Source: Clarireedia homoeocarpa
Taxonomy: Eukaryota > Ascomycota > Leotiomycetes > Helotiales > Rutstroemiaceae
Direction of reading: 5' to 3'
Length of the DNA stretch: 64,000 nucleotides
NCBI GenBank assembly: GCA_001465935.1
Contig: LNKV01000002.1
Span: forward strand, 1,922,001-1,986,000
Under the pieces are notes generated by a model, which did not search any database, had not been told where the DNA came from, and was given only the letters and a program-made list of their open reading frames with translations. Position 1 is the first letter of the stretch, and every line of letters starts with the position of its first letter. Below, piece after piece: positions 22,066 through 32,944 of this stretch. A program made the translations under genes and the position numbers.

Positions 22066-24300
22066 ATGAGTCAATTGTATCCCATTATGGAAGAACAATT
22101 ACCTACACCTCCAGCTTCGCCAATTGACTCCAAGTTTTCGCATACTAGACTCGGCGACATCGATTTGGGTGACTTTCAGCACGAGGGTGGAAGAGCTGCG
22201 TACTCAAATCCGCCTACCCCTACTACTGAAGCTCAGATATGTTTGGATTTGATGGGTATTGACGTTACTCCTGTTTCCCCTCCCATCACGGCAGTTTCGC
22301 CATTGTCAGCTCACTCACCGAACTCAACGCCTAGTCCATCAACAGCTCATAAAAGAATCACATCTCCATCATCCCCCAAGGCATACTGCTCCTCAACTCA
22401 AGTCCCATCCAGTCAATCGTCTCGAAACGGCCGCAGCACCATAGCATGCCAAAACCTCCAATCCATTATCGACAATCACCCGATCGTTCATCATGATCCA
22501 TCTCGCGACAAGTTTGTTTTTCCCGAAGAAGGTCCTTCATTCCCTTACATGTTTGGCGTCTCTTTCTACAATGTACTTGGTCTCCCGGAATCACCACTTG
22601 TAACTACTGAGGATGTGCACCAAGCATATTTCAACCTCCGTATGTACCTACTTATTCACTTCCATGCATCCCACAACCCTTTCCACCTAGCCGATCCCAT
22701 TTGCAAGAGATTCATACCACTGATCCTCTCATTTAACTTATTCCATTCATCCATTCCCACTAACACACTTTCCTTTCGAGCAACAGTACACTCACCAAGC
22801 TCGCACACCTTCTCTCCGAAATACAAATCGTGGCTCTCCCAAATCCACTACACATTAACAAAACCCGAGTTTCGCGAAACGTACGATCGCGGTCGCAAAG
22901 CCGAATTATTTATACAAGACAGAAGAGATATCGAACATTGGGAGGAAAACCGAAGACGGGAGAGGGAAAGATTATCGCGTATTAGGAGGAGAGTTGGCGG
23001 GGAATGGCGCAAAAATGGCGGTGAAGTGGGGTTAAAATTGGATCAGGACCGATCGGATTCGGGTTTGGACAAAACAATATTACGTGGAAACAGAGGAGCG
23101 AATCGAATATCTGCGACGGCAGCTGACACGAAAGATATCACGAGTGCGACGAAATCGAGAAAAGAAGGGAATCTGGGTCTGAATTTGACTGTCAGAAATT
23201 GGAGGTTTGGTGTTAAGACGGATGACAATCAATCAGTATCACATGACGTAACGACCTTGGAATTGGAGCAAGACTGGGAAAACGAGAGAGATAAATTTCA
23301 AATGGGAGAAGAGTTTGAGGGTTTAGTTGGTGGAGAAATGGTTGTAGGGAAGAGAATGGGGACGGATTTTGAGCTTTTGGGCGAGGATGGAGATTCGTGG
23401 AGTAATGAGGGTGATCGAGGAGATGAGAGCAAGGCCAGAGGCGAGGCTGAAGGGAAAGGTGGGGATGAGGATGATGAGTTGTTGGCTCTGGAGACATTGA
23501 GTGATATCGAGGGGGATGAAGAGGTGGGTAAGGTTATGCTGGATGCTATTGAGGGGTGGAGGGATACTAGTAAGGACACAGGTGACGTGGTTGACGGCGT
23601 CGTGAATGGGAATGAGGGGCAAGGAGAAGAACAGACGCAACGTTACGATCACATGCTCGATATCAATTATAGTGTGCATAGCACTAAGGATAAACCATCG
23701 CCCTTCTCGGAATCACAACCATCTCCAACCACATCCTCTCACGCAGACAAACTCGACTCAGAACCCCCATCTCTATCCCCATATTCGTCATCGTCATCAT
23801 TGATCTCTCATACCAAAGACACAAAGCCTGAAACTGAGCAAGTCGCCCACAAAAAAGCGCATGTAATCGCCAAAAAGGAATCACAACCCGAGGTCGAAAT
23901 AAATCTCTGTTTCCAGCCAAACGACCAAAGAAAAGAAATCTGGGAGCATGATTACGAGGGGCCTGGAGATGGCGGAGAGTTCTCTATTTGGAGTATTCTA
24001 TTTCTGTTCTATGCGGTATTCAAGATCTTGACAGGTATAGGCGGAGATGCAGACGGGGGTGTTTGGGGGAGGAAAGGAATCGCGTATAAAGAGATCTGGG
24101 AAATTGATTACTGTTCTGAAGAAGAAGATGATGATGTTGAAAGAGAAGAGGGAAAAGGCCAGGTCAGTCCGCAAGATGTGAAGTGGAAGGCGAAAACAAA
24201 TACCACATCGTCATCGATCATGGACTCCGAATTCCTTGTTTCAATTGGCCTCTACTCTGTGGGCTTGGGAGGGCTACTACTCTGGTTATCGTTTGTTTAG
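22066..24300 (+). CDS. J-like domain protein with C-terminal membrane anchor, unknown function
   Basis: Splicing 22066-22639 to 22787-24300 gives 695 aa. Residues from about 166 (SFYNVLGLPESP, then DVHQAYFNL) and downstream (KYKSWLSQIHYTLTKPEF, ETYDRG) match helices I-IV of a DnaJ J domain. At the position of the catalytic HPD tripeptide the spliced protein reads LHSPSSH, so it probably cannot stimulate Hsp70 ATPase in the normal way. The N terminus is Pro/Ser-rich. A charged helix (DIEHWEENRRRERERLSR) follows the J region, then about 300 mostly acidic, low-complexity residues. The last 120 residues hold a hydrophobic segment (SIWSILFLFYAVFKIL) and a second at the very C terminus (LYSVGLGGLLLWLSFV). 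The 147-bp intron is a multiple of three without a stop, so a 744-aa unspliced form is also possible. I do not recognise an orthologue. Confidence 0.75.
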   Translation: MSQLYPIMEEQLPTPPASPIDSKFSHTRLGDIDLGDFQHEGGRAAYSNPPTPTTEAQICLDLMGIDVTPVSPPITAVSPLSAHSPNSTPSPSTAHKRITSPSSPKAYCSSTQVPSSQSSRNGRSTIACQNLQSIIDNHPIVHHDPSRDKFVFPEEGPSFPYMFGVSFYNVLGLPESPLVTTEDVHQAYFNLRMYLLIHFHASHNPFHLADPICKRFIPLILSFNLFHSSIPTNTLSFRATVHSPSSHTFSPKYKSWLSQIHYTLTKPEFRETYDRGRKAELFIQDRRDIEHWEENRRRERERLSRIRRRVGGEWRKNGGEVGLKLDQDRSDSGLDKTILRGNRGANRISATAADTKDITSATKSRKEGNLGLNLTVRNWRFGVKTDDNQSVSHDVTTLELEQDWENERDKFQMGEEFEGLVGGEMVVGKRMGTDFELLGEDGDSWSNEGDRGDESKARGEAEGKGGDEDDELLALETLSDIEGDEEVGKVMLDAIEGWRDTSKDTGDVVDGVVNGNEGQGEEQTQRYDHMLDINYSVHSTKDKPSPFSESQPSPTTSSHADKLDSEPPSLSPYSSSSSLISHTKDTKPETEQVAHKKAHVIAKKESQPEVEINLCFQPNDQRKEIWEHDYEGPGDGGEFSIWSILFLFYAVFKILTGIGGDADGGVWGRKGIAYKEIWEIDYCSEEEDDDVEREEGKGQVSPQDVKWKAKTNTTSSSIMDSEFLVSIGLYSVGLGGLLLWLSFV

Positions 24301-25234
24301 GAGCGGACATCATGGGTCTGAGGTATACTGGGCGTGTACTATGTGTTCAGTGGATGAAGCGGGGCGGTTTCTTGATTTGGAAGAGGATATCTGTTCTGTG
24401 CGATGAATAAGTCGACTGATGGATAGGGGAAATACTCCTCAGAAGATCCACACATACACACACACACGAGCACTGTTTTTGCTGTTACTTATGCTGTTAC
24501 TCTGCTGTTGCTATCACTTTTACCATCACCAGTACAATATCTAGAAAGGTCTGCTCTGCAACTTTGGATTCGAACGGGAACGGCACGGAACAGGATGGAA
24601 TAGGGGAGTCAGTTGTACATGTTTGCTTCCTTGCTTATTTTCTTTCTTTCTTTCTTTCTTTCTTTCTTGCTTGCTTGGATGAATCGATATGGAATTGATT
24701 TGGCTGGTAAGGTGCGGTATGGTATGGTATGGTATGGTATGGTATGGTATGGTATGGTATGGTATGCAATACGATCAATGGGAACAGCGGGGTGAATACA
24801 TATACTTGTAGAGCTGGATTCGCTTGGATTAAGGTCGGTTGGGAATAGGATGAGGAATCCACGGCAAACAAACGGAAGGGGAAAATGAATTACAGTAACG
24901 GGAGATTTTACTTACATACTTACAATACAATATATATTAATGTCATTTCCTATGCTATGCCCAGAAAGCTATCGCTGTGGCTTCAGCTCAGAAACGGTCA
25001 CTCACTTATCATTTCCAGGTATAGATATAGTTTTTAAAAGTAAAAGTCATCGTGAAATTGGATAAATCTAAGTCTATCTCTATTTATATCGTGGTATCTC
25101 ATCTCATCTCATATCATCTCAATCATGACCCATCTAATATAAAAAGCAAAGAAGTAAGAAGAAGACGAAACTGCCCAGCCCATATATACAATCAACTCCT
25201 AGTTATTCCCATCCCAATTGCCCATCTAATCCAC
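24301..25234. other. Intergenic region with two microsatellites
   Basis: Convergent 3' region between the J-like gene and the transporter. (TTTC)n spans about 24640-24668 and a perfect (GGTAT)10 spans 24716-24765. A TCTCATCTCATAT-type repeat lies near 25098-25120. No gene seen. Confidence 0.7.
24716..24765. repeat. (GGTAT)10 microsatellite
   Basis: Ten perfect pentanucleotide units, downstream of the J-like gene stop. Likely length-polymorphic between strains. Confidence 0.95.
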
Positions 25235-26711
25235 TTAAACAACCTCCTTCTGCTCCACACTCACAATCTTATCCCCATCATATTGTACAGTCTCCACCAC
25301 ACCCCCGACCTGTCCGCTCGCCCCCACAACCACATCCTTAACCCTCAGAATATGTCTCCCATGTCTCACCCAATGAACCGCCACATACCCCAATACATAG
25401 ACAAACCCGACCAACGGCACCACATACGAGATGCGAATGCCCGCGGAATCGGCAATGGCGCCCTGAATCGGCGGGAAGATGGCGCCGCCACAGACACCCA
25501 TGACGAGGATGCCGGCGCCGCGACGCGTGTGCCGGCCGAGGTTCGCGGTGCCGAGCGTGAAGAGCGTCGGGTACATGGGAGCTTCGAAGAAGAAGAGCAG
25601 GATGAGGATGACGACGGCGCCGTTGCCGTGCCAGGCAACCACGACGGCGGTGAAGACGATGGCGCAGATGGCGTAGACCATGAGGAGGAAGTCGGCTTGG
25701 AAGATGGTTGCGAGGGCGGTGGCGAAGAAGCGGCCGACGGTGAAGGTGATGAGGGCGTAGGAGAGCATGTTTGATGCCTGGGCCGAGGTGTAAGAGGCGT
25801 TTTCCGTGGCGTAGTTGATGAAGAATGAAGCGACGGTGACTTGGGCGCCGACGTAGCAAAACTGCGCAATGAAGGCGAAGATCATGTTGTATTGTTTGCG
25901 GAGGGGCCCTTGTCCGATCTCGTTTCCGAATTCGTCGAGAGCGAAGTTTTCTTCTTTCGTGCTGGAGGAGAGCATTTCCTCGGAGACTTCGGGGAGCTTG
26001 GAGATGAGGAAGAGCACGGCGATGGCGGCGCCGGCGCACGCTACGGCTAGGTAGACGAATTGCACGTTGGTGAGATTGTGGGCATTGGCGCCGGAGAAGA
26101 AGAATTTTGAAGCGATGAGAGGGCCGATGAAGGATGCGACGCCGTTCCAGGATTGGCAGAATTGTAGACGTGCGGAGGCGCTGGCTGGGTCGCCGATTAC
26201 AACAGCGTAGGAGTTGGCAGCAGTTTCTAGTGTGGCGAGACCGCAGGCGATGACAAGGGTACAGGCACAGAAACCTGAGAGGGTTGAGTCAGTAATCGGA
26301 TGGTTTGAGGACGATGTATGGAAAGGATTGATACGAACCTCCAAATGATGCAAGCCGATGTTCATAGGTAGAGAAATGCGCCGTGGGCCAGAAGAAGATG
26401 GCGCCAAGTGAGTACAGTGAGAGACCCATTAGGATGGTAACTTTGTAGCCTTTGCGCTTCATGACTTCGGCGGCGATAGGGGAGAAGAGAAGATATCCAC
26501 CGCCAAAATACACGACTTGAAGACCGGTGGATTGAAGCTTAGTGATGCCGAGGACTGTTTGGAAATGCTTATTGAGAACATCGAGGAGACCGTAGGAGAA
26601 CCCCCATAGGAAGAAGAGGGAGATGATAAGGGAGAGGGGGTATATGAGTGCTCTTCCACGGAGGAAACCCGTGGAGAGCGGGGTGGTGGAAATTGGGAGT
26701 CCGCCAGCCAT
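25235..26711 (-). CDS. Major facilitator sugar transporter, FHS (fucose permease) family
   Basis: This 470-aa protein has exons 26339-26711 and 25235-26274, joined in frame at FGGF. The intron, 26275-26338, has a GTTCGT donor and CTCAG acceptor. About twelve hydrophobic segments are visible. The N-terminal half reads FFLWGFSYGLLDVLNKHFQ, the second helix GLQVVYFGGGYLL, and the middle CGLATLETAANSYAVVIG, all typical of the FucP/NupG-like FHS family of proton-coupled sugar importers. A hydrophilic loop of about 45 residues (LPEVSEEMLSSSTKEE) separates the halves. The exact sugar cannot be told. The gene is GC-rich at third positions, which creates long antisense open frames; these are shadows. 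The ATG at 26711 directly precedes the first helix. Confidence 0.9.
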
Positions 26712-29214
26712 CGTTGATGATGGTTGAGTAGGGTGATTGTTGGTGCAGTGCGGTATTGAATGTAAGAATTGAGTGACTGAAGGTGATTCTAGATTCTATT
26801 CCGTGCAGAGAAATGAAAGTGTGCTGTAAAGAATCAAGAATGAAGATGTTGATGATGTTCGATTGAGGTGACAGGATGTCCCTTCTTTATAGATCTGGAG
26901 AAAAGATATATCTCCTTCTCCAGTTGTATATTCACTACCCCATATGCATCCTTACTACTCACGACCAAGCATCTCGACTTCCCCAGACCAAATCCAATCA
27001 AAGAAACTAACATTTTCCCCGTTCGCCAACAATGCATTACCAAATAGCTTCCCAGTATCATGGTAGTCTATAGAGTTTAGGCGCTAGAGATCTAGCACAC
27101 ACTCCGGTCTTTGACGGCCTGTGCCGGATGACCTCTGATTGGATCGGAGGGGAATCAATGCGGACTACCCTCTGCAGCTCTCTCTCTCTCCGAGAATGTG
27201 GCCGGAGAGGGAAGTTCTAGTGGATATCTACTTGCATGATGCTTGAAAATCTCGGACCATTTCTTTCAATAGCCAGGATGATCTGGATACCGCTTGGTTC
27301 AATCCATACGCACATTTTCCCCAGGCTACTTAGCTCTCCTCCGCAAGCGTTTCTTCGGGGTAATTATGGGTCGGATTAGACTTAAGCAACTCTGCTCAGA
27401 CAAAAGCCCCACTCATAGAGTAGCTGCAGGTTTCGGCTATTGATCAAAGTGACTGGACGCTTTCCAGCTTTTGGGCAGAGTCCCCAGATGGCGACATGAT
27501 CGTAGCCTGTTTGGGCGCGGGGTAGTGGCAGTTGCCGACCAGCCAATGAAAGAATAAACCGATGCCCCCCGTTATCACGGTAACATGATTGGACTTCGCT
27601 CAAACTCATGCAGTAATTCTGCACCGCGATAATGGTTCAGTATACGGGAGATCAACAACACCAACTCCACGGACACGCCGACAACGGCTAGAAAACACCC
27701 CAAGAAAACTTCTACAAAGCTTCGATGAAAGCTTCCAGCCGGTCTCGCCAGCCATTCATGTCAATAGCCCATGCAAAAATGCTTCTAGCGCTGCTGGTTT
27801 CCTTCTAGCTTCTTTCTAGCTTTCGACAATGAATCGCACAATGCCAACTTTCGTGGCGGCAGATCATCGGCAGAGTCTCCTTGGACAAGCTTCTTCCATT
27901 CCAACCTCTTCACAAGCATTTTACCAAATGCAAAACATATCGGCATAAGCGACGCGAAACGAGTCGAAACTATTAGCATCGCGGTGGGAAAAGCTTCTGG
28001 AGCTTATTTTCCTAGATTGTTGGTGTACTATGTCTGCAAGGAGGACGATGGGCGATGATGAGGTGTTGAGGATTGAGGCGTTTTGTGGCTCTCCATCTCA
28101 ATGTGCCACAATCAGTTAGCTTCTGTCCACAAATGTGGATATCACCATCATCTCTTTGACAAATCTCAACTCCTTACCGACGCCGGCGCGCGTTGAAATC
28201 CCATCGCTGTGGTCCATATCGTTGTTGGTTTGAGGTCGCTACTTGGCCCATGCACTCACTCATGGCGTTAGTAATATCCACTTGCTAAGGGGTCCAGACC
28301 ATTTGTCGCGTGTTTGGAGATCCACATTCAATCCCCAAGATGCACTAATTCTCTCCAGATTTTCGTTTTTGAGCTCCGTTTTCCTGTTTCCACCTATGTC
28401 TAGGGTGATATGGGGTTCACGATGAGTATGCTTTGGAGCAGGAGGACAATCCCCAGCCTCCGTAATAGGTCCGATTGACCGGGGTCTTCATACTCGCGAT
28501 CTTTTAGCATCGCCGCGAAGAATGACCCTAGAGGCATGTATCTCGTCTTTTGGGACGGAACTGCACAAGGACTTTGCGTCTCCATGTAGTCCAGCATGGC
28601 GACAGGGATATTTTTCGCGTGGCAAAATGTATATGCTGTGATGCTCGCTTGACTAGGGGAAAGCATCCCCTTCTGGCAAGGGTCCGGGATGTGCTAAATC
28701 ATCAAGATATCTCTTGACCTCTATTCCGACCTTTCATGTTTCAGTAACTTGAGAATTCCTCCGCTACCTAAAGTCTTCATGGGGAAACCAGAATGACACT
28801 CATTACTTCTTTCTCTTTCTTCACCGTCCTGTCTCTAGTTGTCGCCCACGCCCCGCCTCTCACATTGCTCGTACACATATGCTTACATATCCTATTTTCT
28901 AAATTTGCGAATGTGTTTTCACGAATGTCAATCAAGGTCGAAGATAGGATTTCATGGAACATACATTCGATCTCAACCTTTGAGTGAACAGATAATGATT
29001 TGCAGCCAGACACGCATTTCGGAATGACCAAGCATTCAAATCATCATTCTACCAAGCAGTTCTCTAATGCTACACAAAATGTGCAAACTCGACCACAGAC
29101 CTACGAGCGAAACCAATTTCCCTTAAAAGGTTATGGTACTACCGCGCGACACATAAACAACTTCGTACCCAAACATCAATTCTCATCCATCCATCATCAT
29201 CATGTGAAGCACAT
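26712..29214. other. Long intergenic region (transporter promoter side, AA9 3' side)
   Basis: 2.5 kb without a supported gene. The first 600 bp upstream of the transporter contain several CGG triplets (for example around 27103-27205), the half-site type used by fungal Zn2Cys6 regulators, but no clear paired site. A CT-rich tract lies at 27181-27192. An 88-codon minus-strand frame at 28400-28666 is the best open stretch and has no recognisable domain. Confidence 0.5.
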
Positions 29215-30192
29215 CTAGCCAGTCCAAAGAGCTGGTCCCGGCATGGTGTAATTCTTCAATGTAGTATACGGATTGAAATAGATCCCCGGGTCGGTCGATT
29301 TGTATAAGTTGGTAGCAAGCGTGCCAGTAGGGTTTGCGGTCCCTGAACCAGTTACGTCGATGTTGAGACAGAATGGGTAGTTCTGTGCTCCATCGAGTGT
29401 CGTTGCGCCGTGTAGGGCTATGATCTCGTGGCGGAAGACATAGTGTCCTAAGATAAAGTGTGATTAGCAGCCTAAGGTTTTGGGACTGGCTATGTGCAAG
29501 ATAGAAGGTGAGTGTAGAAGATGAGGTGTGTATACCTGGGGCAAGAGTCTTAGGCACCGTGGTTGTCCAAGAGTTGTTGTTGGCGATTAGGTCTGCCGTT
29601 GCCCATACTTGAGTGTTGAAGTTGATACCTCCTTGGTCAATTTTGACAAATTTGAGTGTGTTCTTGTTAACCTGAGCATGCTGTTAGCGCGAAGTTTGCA
29701 AGGGAAGATGAATATCATATAAGTTTCAGCAGTGAACATACAGTCGAGCAACTTCCTCCACAGTTAGCAACGTATGTAAGCACAGGGCCGATACTGTGCG
29801 GCCATGTGGTCCATTGAAATTGGACCGTACCTCCAGCGGGTACGGTTGCGCTGACGTTAGCATTCACTGCATTCTTGTGGCAGACAATGTTTGAGGTTCT
29901 TGAAATGATTTTAGTTCATATGAACCCTTCAGCAAAATGTGGATATAGATCAACACCGAATATATTATGTAACTTACTGGTATTGATCTGGAGGGATGAA
30001 TCCAATATCCAATGCCTCCTCGTACCAGCCAGGCGTTTGAGGATACGGTACCTTATTAACGATGTCATACCAGTAGTCAGGTGTCCAGCCGGAAGTATAT
30101 TGGCCGTTAGCTACAATACCGGAGACATAGCCATGGCCGAAGACAGTGCTAACGAAGGAGAGAAGAGTTGATACTTTTGCTACGCTCAACAT
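29215..30192 (-). CDS. AA9 lytic polysaccharide monooxygenase (secreted)
   Basis: AA9 enzymes are copper-dependent monooxygenases that cleave cellulose or related glucans outside the cell. The spliced protein is 246 aa from exons 29978-30192, 29742-29898, 29536-29671 and 29215-29447. A 19-residue signal peptide (MLSVAKVSTLLSFVSTVFG) places His20 at the mature N terminus, the first copper-brace ligand. The second histidine is in TTWPHSIGP. The family end pattern HYVFRHEIIALHG, with a downstream QNYPFC, carries the conserved Gln and axial Tyr. It is single-domain with no cellulose-binding module. The first intron uses an AAG acceptor (29899-29901), forced by the frame QYQTSNIVCHKNA. Two CreA-like sites lie upstream. 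Confidence 0.95.
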
Positions 30193-32283
30193 AATGGTGA
30201 TGATTTGACCCTGTGAAAGATGACGAGTTGATGATATCTGAGAGATTTTGAGAGAGATATGAAGCAAATTTAATATAAATTAATTGTAGACTGTAAATAT
30301 CAGTGATGGTAAACGGCGTGTGACCATCATTTCTACACGCGTATTAGATCGGCATGGAGATTGATTAAAATCTGGGGTAGTGGGGGGCAGACGGAAGACG
30401 AAACATGTACAAAAGCAACTTATTGGTGCGAAATCAAACGAAATCTGGAGAAAATAGATGAATTTCGCAGTCTTGGTATAGTATAACTGATGAAAATGCT
30501 GCCAAGACGGCCATAATTGTGCCTGTTAAATTGAGGCGGGATTTCGGAACGATGAGGCTGGCGAGTGCAACTTTGCTATCGCGACAACACAACATCTTGG
30601 GCACCGACTTGAAATAGGAAAGTGAAATTCTGAGCATGTAGATATTCGAAATAGTCGATTTGTGGCGATGATGCAAGAGTTTTGCATCACATTGCCTCCT
30701 ATGTCGCGGATAAGGCTAAGTTAGATGTGCAGGTTGACTAGGGAAATGATGTCTTGCGGAACTCATGCATGACATGTGGTATGACTTGATCTACTGAAAT
30801 TGACCAGGCACTATTCCAATCATGAAAGCGGGTAGGCCACTAGGATAAGAAGGCCCCAATAAACTTCGCGTCGACGAGCATTGACTTCATGCCCAGGATC
30901 AGTGCTCGACTCAGCGGCCAGCTTTGCCATGGAGCTAAAGATGGGCATTCCTCAGACAATGGTTCGTTGAGTCCGCTGTGTATGAATCAAGATGAGATGA
31001 CAAAGTAGGAGAGTTCGGGAGGGAGTACCGCAGTGAGCGATTGGTGCATTTCGAGCTCCAAGTGCCAGCTTTGGATGTGAGCGTTTGACTACTCCGGCGA
31101 GGTAATATTAATGTTGCATCAGAATCGCACGTCGTAGAAGTTTACTTATTGCTAGAACGGTGGGTCATATATACTGCGTTCCACGGTTCCTGGGAGAACT
31201 GACTTGGAATGGCGAGGTGTAGTGGAAAGAGCACGTAGCAAAAGCCTGTAGTTCTAATGTGTTTGACACTCGAGAAAATTTACCGTGGTTTAACGTCATG
31301 GTCACATGATAGTGCCTAGTTCTAATATTACTGTAGTTACGCTTGTGGTTGTATACAAACAATTTTGTTCTCTTTCGCAAAATGACACCACAATCTGTAA
31401 ATATCTGACGTTCGCCCGCTTGCTGCACTCTACCACTGACATGTGACTGAATATTATGTATCGAGTTTTGATTGGCGTGTTGGTGTTCCCAGATATGTTG
31501 GACCCAAAACTCATAGCCGGCGCAGCTAACGTTAGCAGTAAAATATCGCAAGCAACAGCCACCCAATATTGGCTGCACTTCTCTGGGTCCTTCTCCACTC
31601 TGGCTACGAGACCCAATCTCACGTAATGTTCATCAGTCGTCTATCTAGCCCTGAGCCAGAAAAATGGGACGACTTTACGGTTCCCTGACCAGGCCTGGGC
31701 CAACATTTCGGAAATCACTTCGACTCCGTGGCATCGTAAGTACCAACACAGCTCTTTCAATTCGTGTATAGGAATGCTCAATCTCTGGTGTTCCATCGAT
31801 TACTGTCCAATTGCATAAAGTCATAACTGAACATAATTCTAGCGTTTTCACCACTTCATCCAAATTGCAACACAACGCCCTCAACAGGGTATCTACAATA
31901 GATCTTAGCTGCAGCTAGGGTATACACCGCAAAATAGACCAGAATTTCTACAAAAGTGAAAGGGTGAAACACACGATGTTCACCAGTATACTGGGTGGCG
32001 AAGTTCCCTGCGCCTTGATAACTGAATTCAAATTTTCGAGTAGACCTCTACGAGGCCTCTTCCTATTTGCCGCATTCATAAATTCTAGCAGTATATAATA
32101 GTTGCAAATGTCTTCGGCCGGGAAGTTACTATTATTTTCATTGATCATCGTTTTATTATTTGCAACATTCTCATAACTCTGCTAGAGTTTTACCTGAAAG
32201 AAGGTCGAAGTTACCACGAACCGTTCACTCCAAAGAGTTAAACAAGCTTCACGCTCTCACCCCCACTAGATAATCAAGTGCTC
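30193..32283. other. Intergenic region AA9/SIM-motif gene
   Basis: 2.1 kb divergent region. Minus-strand open stretches at 31165-31622 and 31675-31884 carry no domain I recognise and lack good splice structure, so I leave them uncalled. The rest is AT-rich with many stops in all frames. Confidence 0.5.
30372..30385 (+). promoter_or_regulatory. Paired CreA-like sites upstream of AA9
   Basis: CTGGGG (30372-30377) and GTGGGG (30380-30385) both fit SYGGGG, the carbon-catabolite repressor CreA consensus. They lie 180-193 bp upstream of the AA9 start, on the strand opposite the gene. Paired sites are the functional arrangement known for CreA. A T-rich TATA-like stretch lies between them and the start (about 30268-30285). 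Confidence 0.4.
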
Positions 32284-32944
32284 ATGCCATCTTCCGGTCC
32301 CGCAAGCACGCAGCCTGCTTCTTCCCGAAAGCGAAGTCATCATACAGCAGATGTGATTGATCTTACACATTCCGATGACGAGCCTACCTCAAGGCCTAAA
32401 AAAACCCTGAAGACGAAAAAGCAGATTCCTAGCAGCGTGTCCCAAGCATCATCACATGTGAATTCTGAAAAATCCTCTCACAAGGTAAAGAAAGCCGGGA
32501 ATTCTGTGGTAGCACCTATACCCAGCATCACGGAGAGTCAAAAGAAGGATCTCTTAAGTAGATCTTATCCGGGAAAAGGTAATTTTCCTTGTTAAAACTA
32601 CCCCTTTGTATTAAACCTTATTATGGGAAATAGTATGGACTAACCTGTCTTGGAATGCAGAGGAAGTTACTAGAGCGGGAGAGGAGAAGGCAAAGAAAAT
32701 ACAAAAGGATATAGAGGATGCACGTAAGAGGGTCGAAGCTATCCAGACAAGGTTTGACGACACATTGAATGGAAAGAAGCCATATGAACAAGAAAATAAA
32801 AAGGGAGAAGGAAGCAGGAGCATGCCACCGCCCCCTCGACCAACTAAACTTCAGACAACTACAAGTTCCCACACCAGACATGTTAATACTTCCTTAAAGC
32901 CACTGGCACCCAAGAAACCATACGGAACACAGCCAAATTCCTAG
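32284..32944 (+). CDS. Small basic protein with SUMO-interaction motif, unknown function
   Basis: Exons 32284-32578 and 32661-32944 join in frame (GKEEVTRAG) to 192 aa. The N terminus is Ser/Pro-rich. At about residues 24-34 it has DVIDLTHSDDE, a textbook SUMO-interaction motif: a hydrophobic core followed by Ser and acidic residues. Lys-rich stretches follow (RPKKTLKTKKQ), then a charged helix (AKKIQKDIEDARKRVEAIQ) likely to form a coiled coil, and a Pro-rich tail (MPPPPRPTKL). These features suggest a nuclear protein binding SUMO-modified partners, but this is inference. I know no named orthologue. The ATG at 32284 is the first in the frame. Confidence 0.65.

Noticed and set aside
24555..24600. 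B-box-like TTCGAATCC on the minus strand suggesting another tRNA
   Set aside because: The T stem does not pair, and no D or anticodon arm fits upstream.
25052..26054. Long open frames overlapping and antisense to the FHS transporter, up to 240 codons
   Set aside because: They arise from the GC-rich third positions of the transporter and are low-complexity Arg/His/Asp/Glu strings with no domain.
28400..28666. 88-codon minus-strand frame in the 26.7-29.2 kb gap
   Set aside because: No recognisable domain, no supporting splice sites, and no way to test codon bias here. Left uncalled.
31165..31884. Two minus-strand open stretches that might be transposon remnants
   Set aside because: No transposase, reverse-transcriptase or terminal-repeat features could be found.
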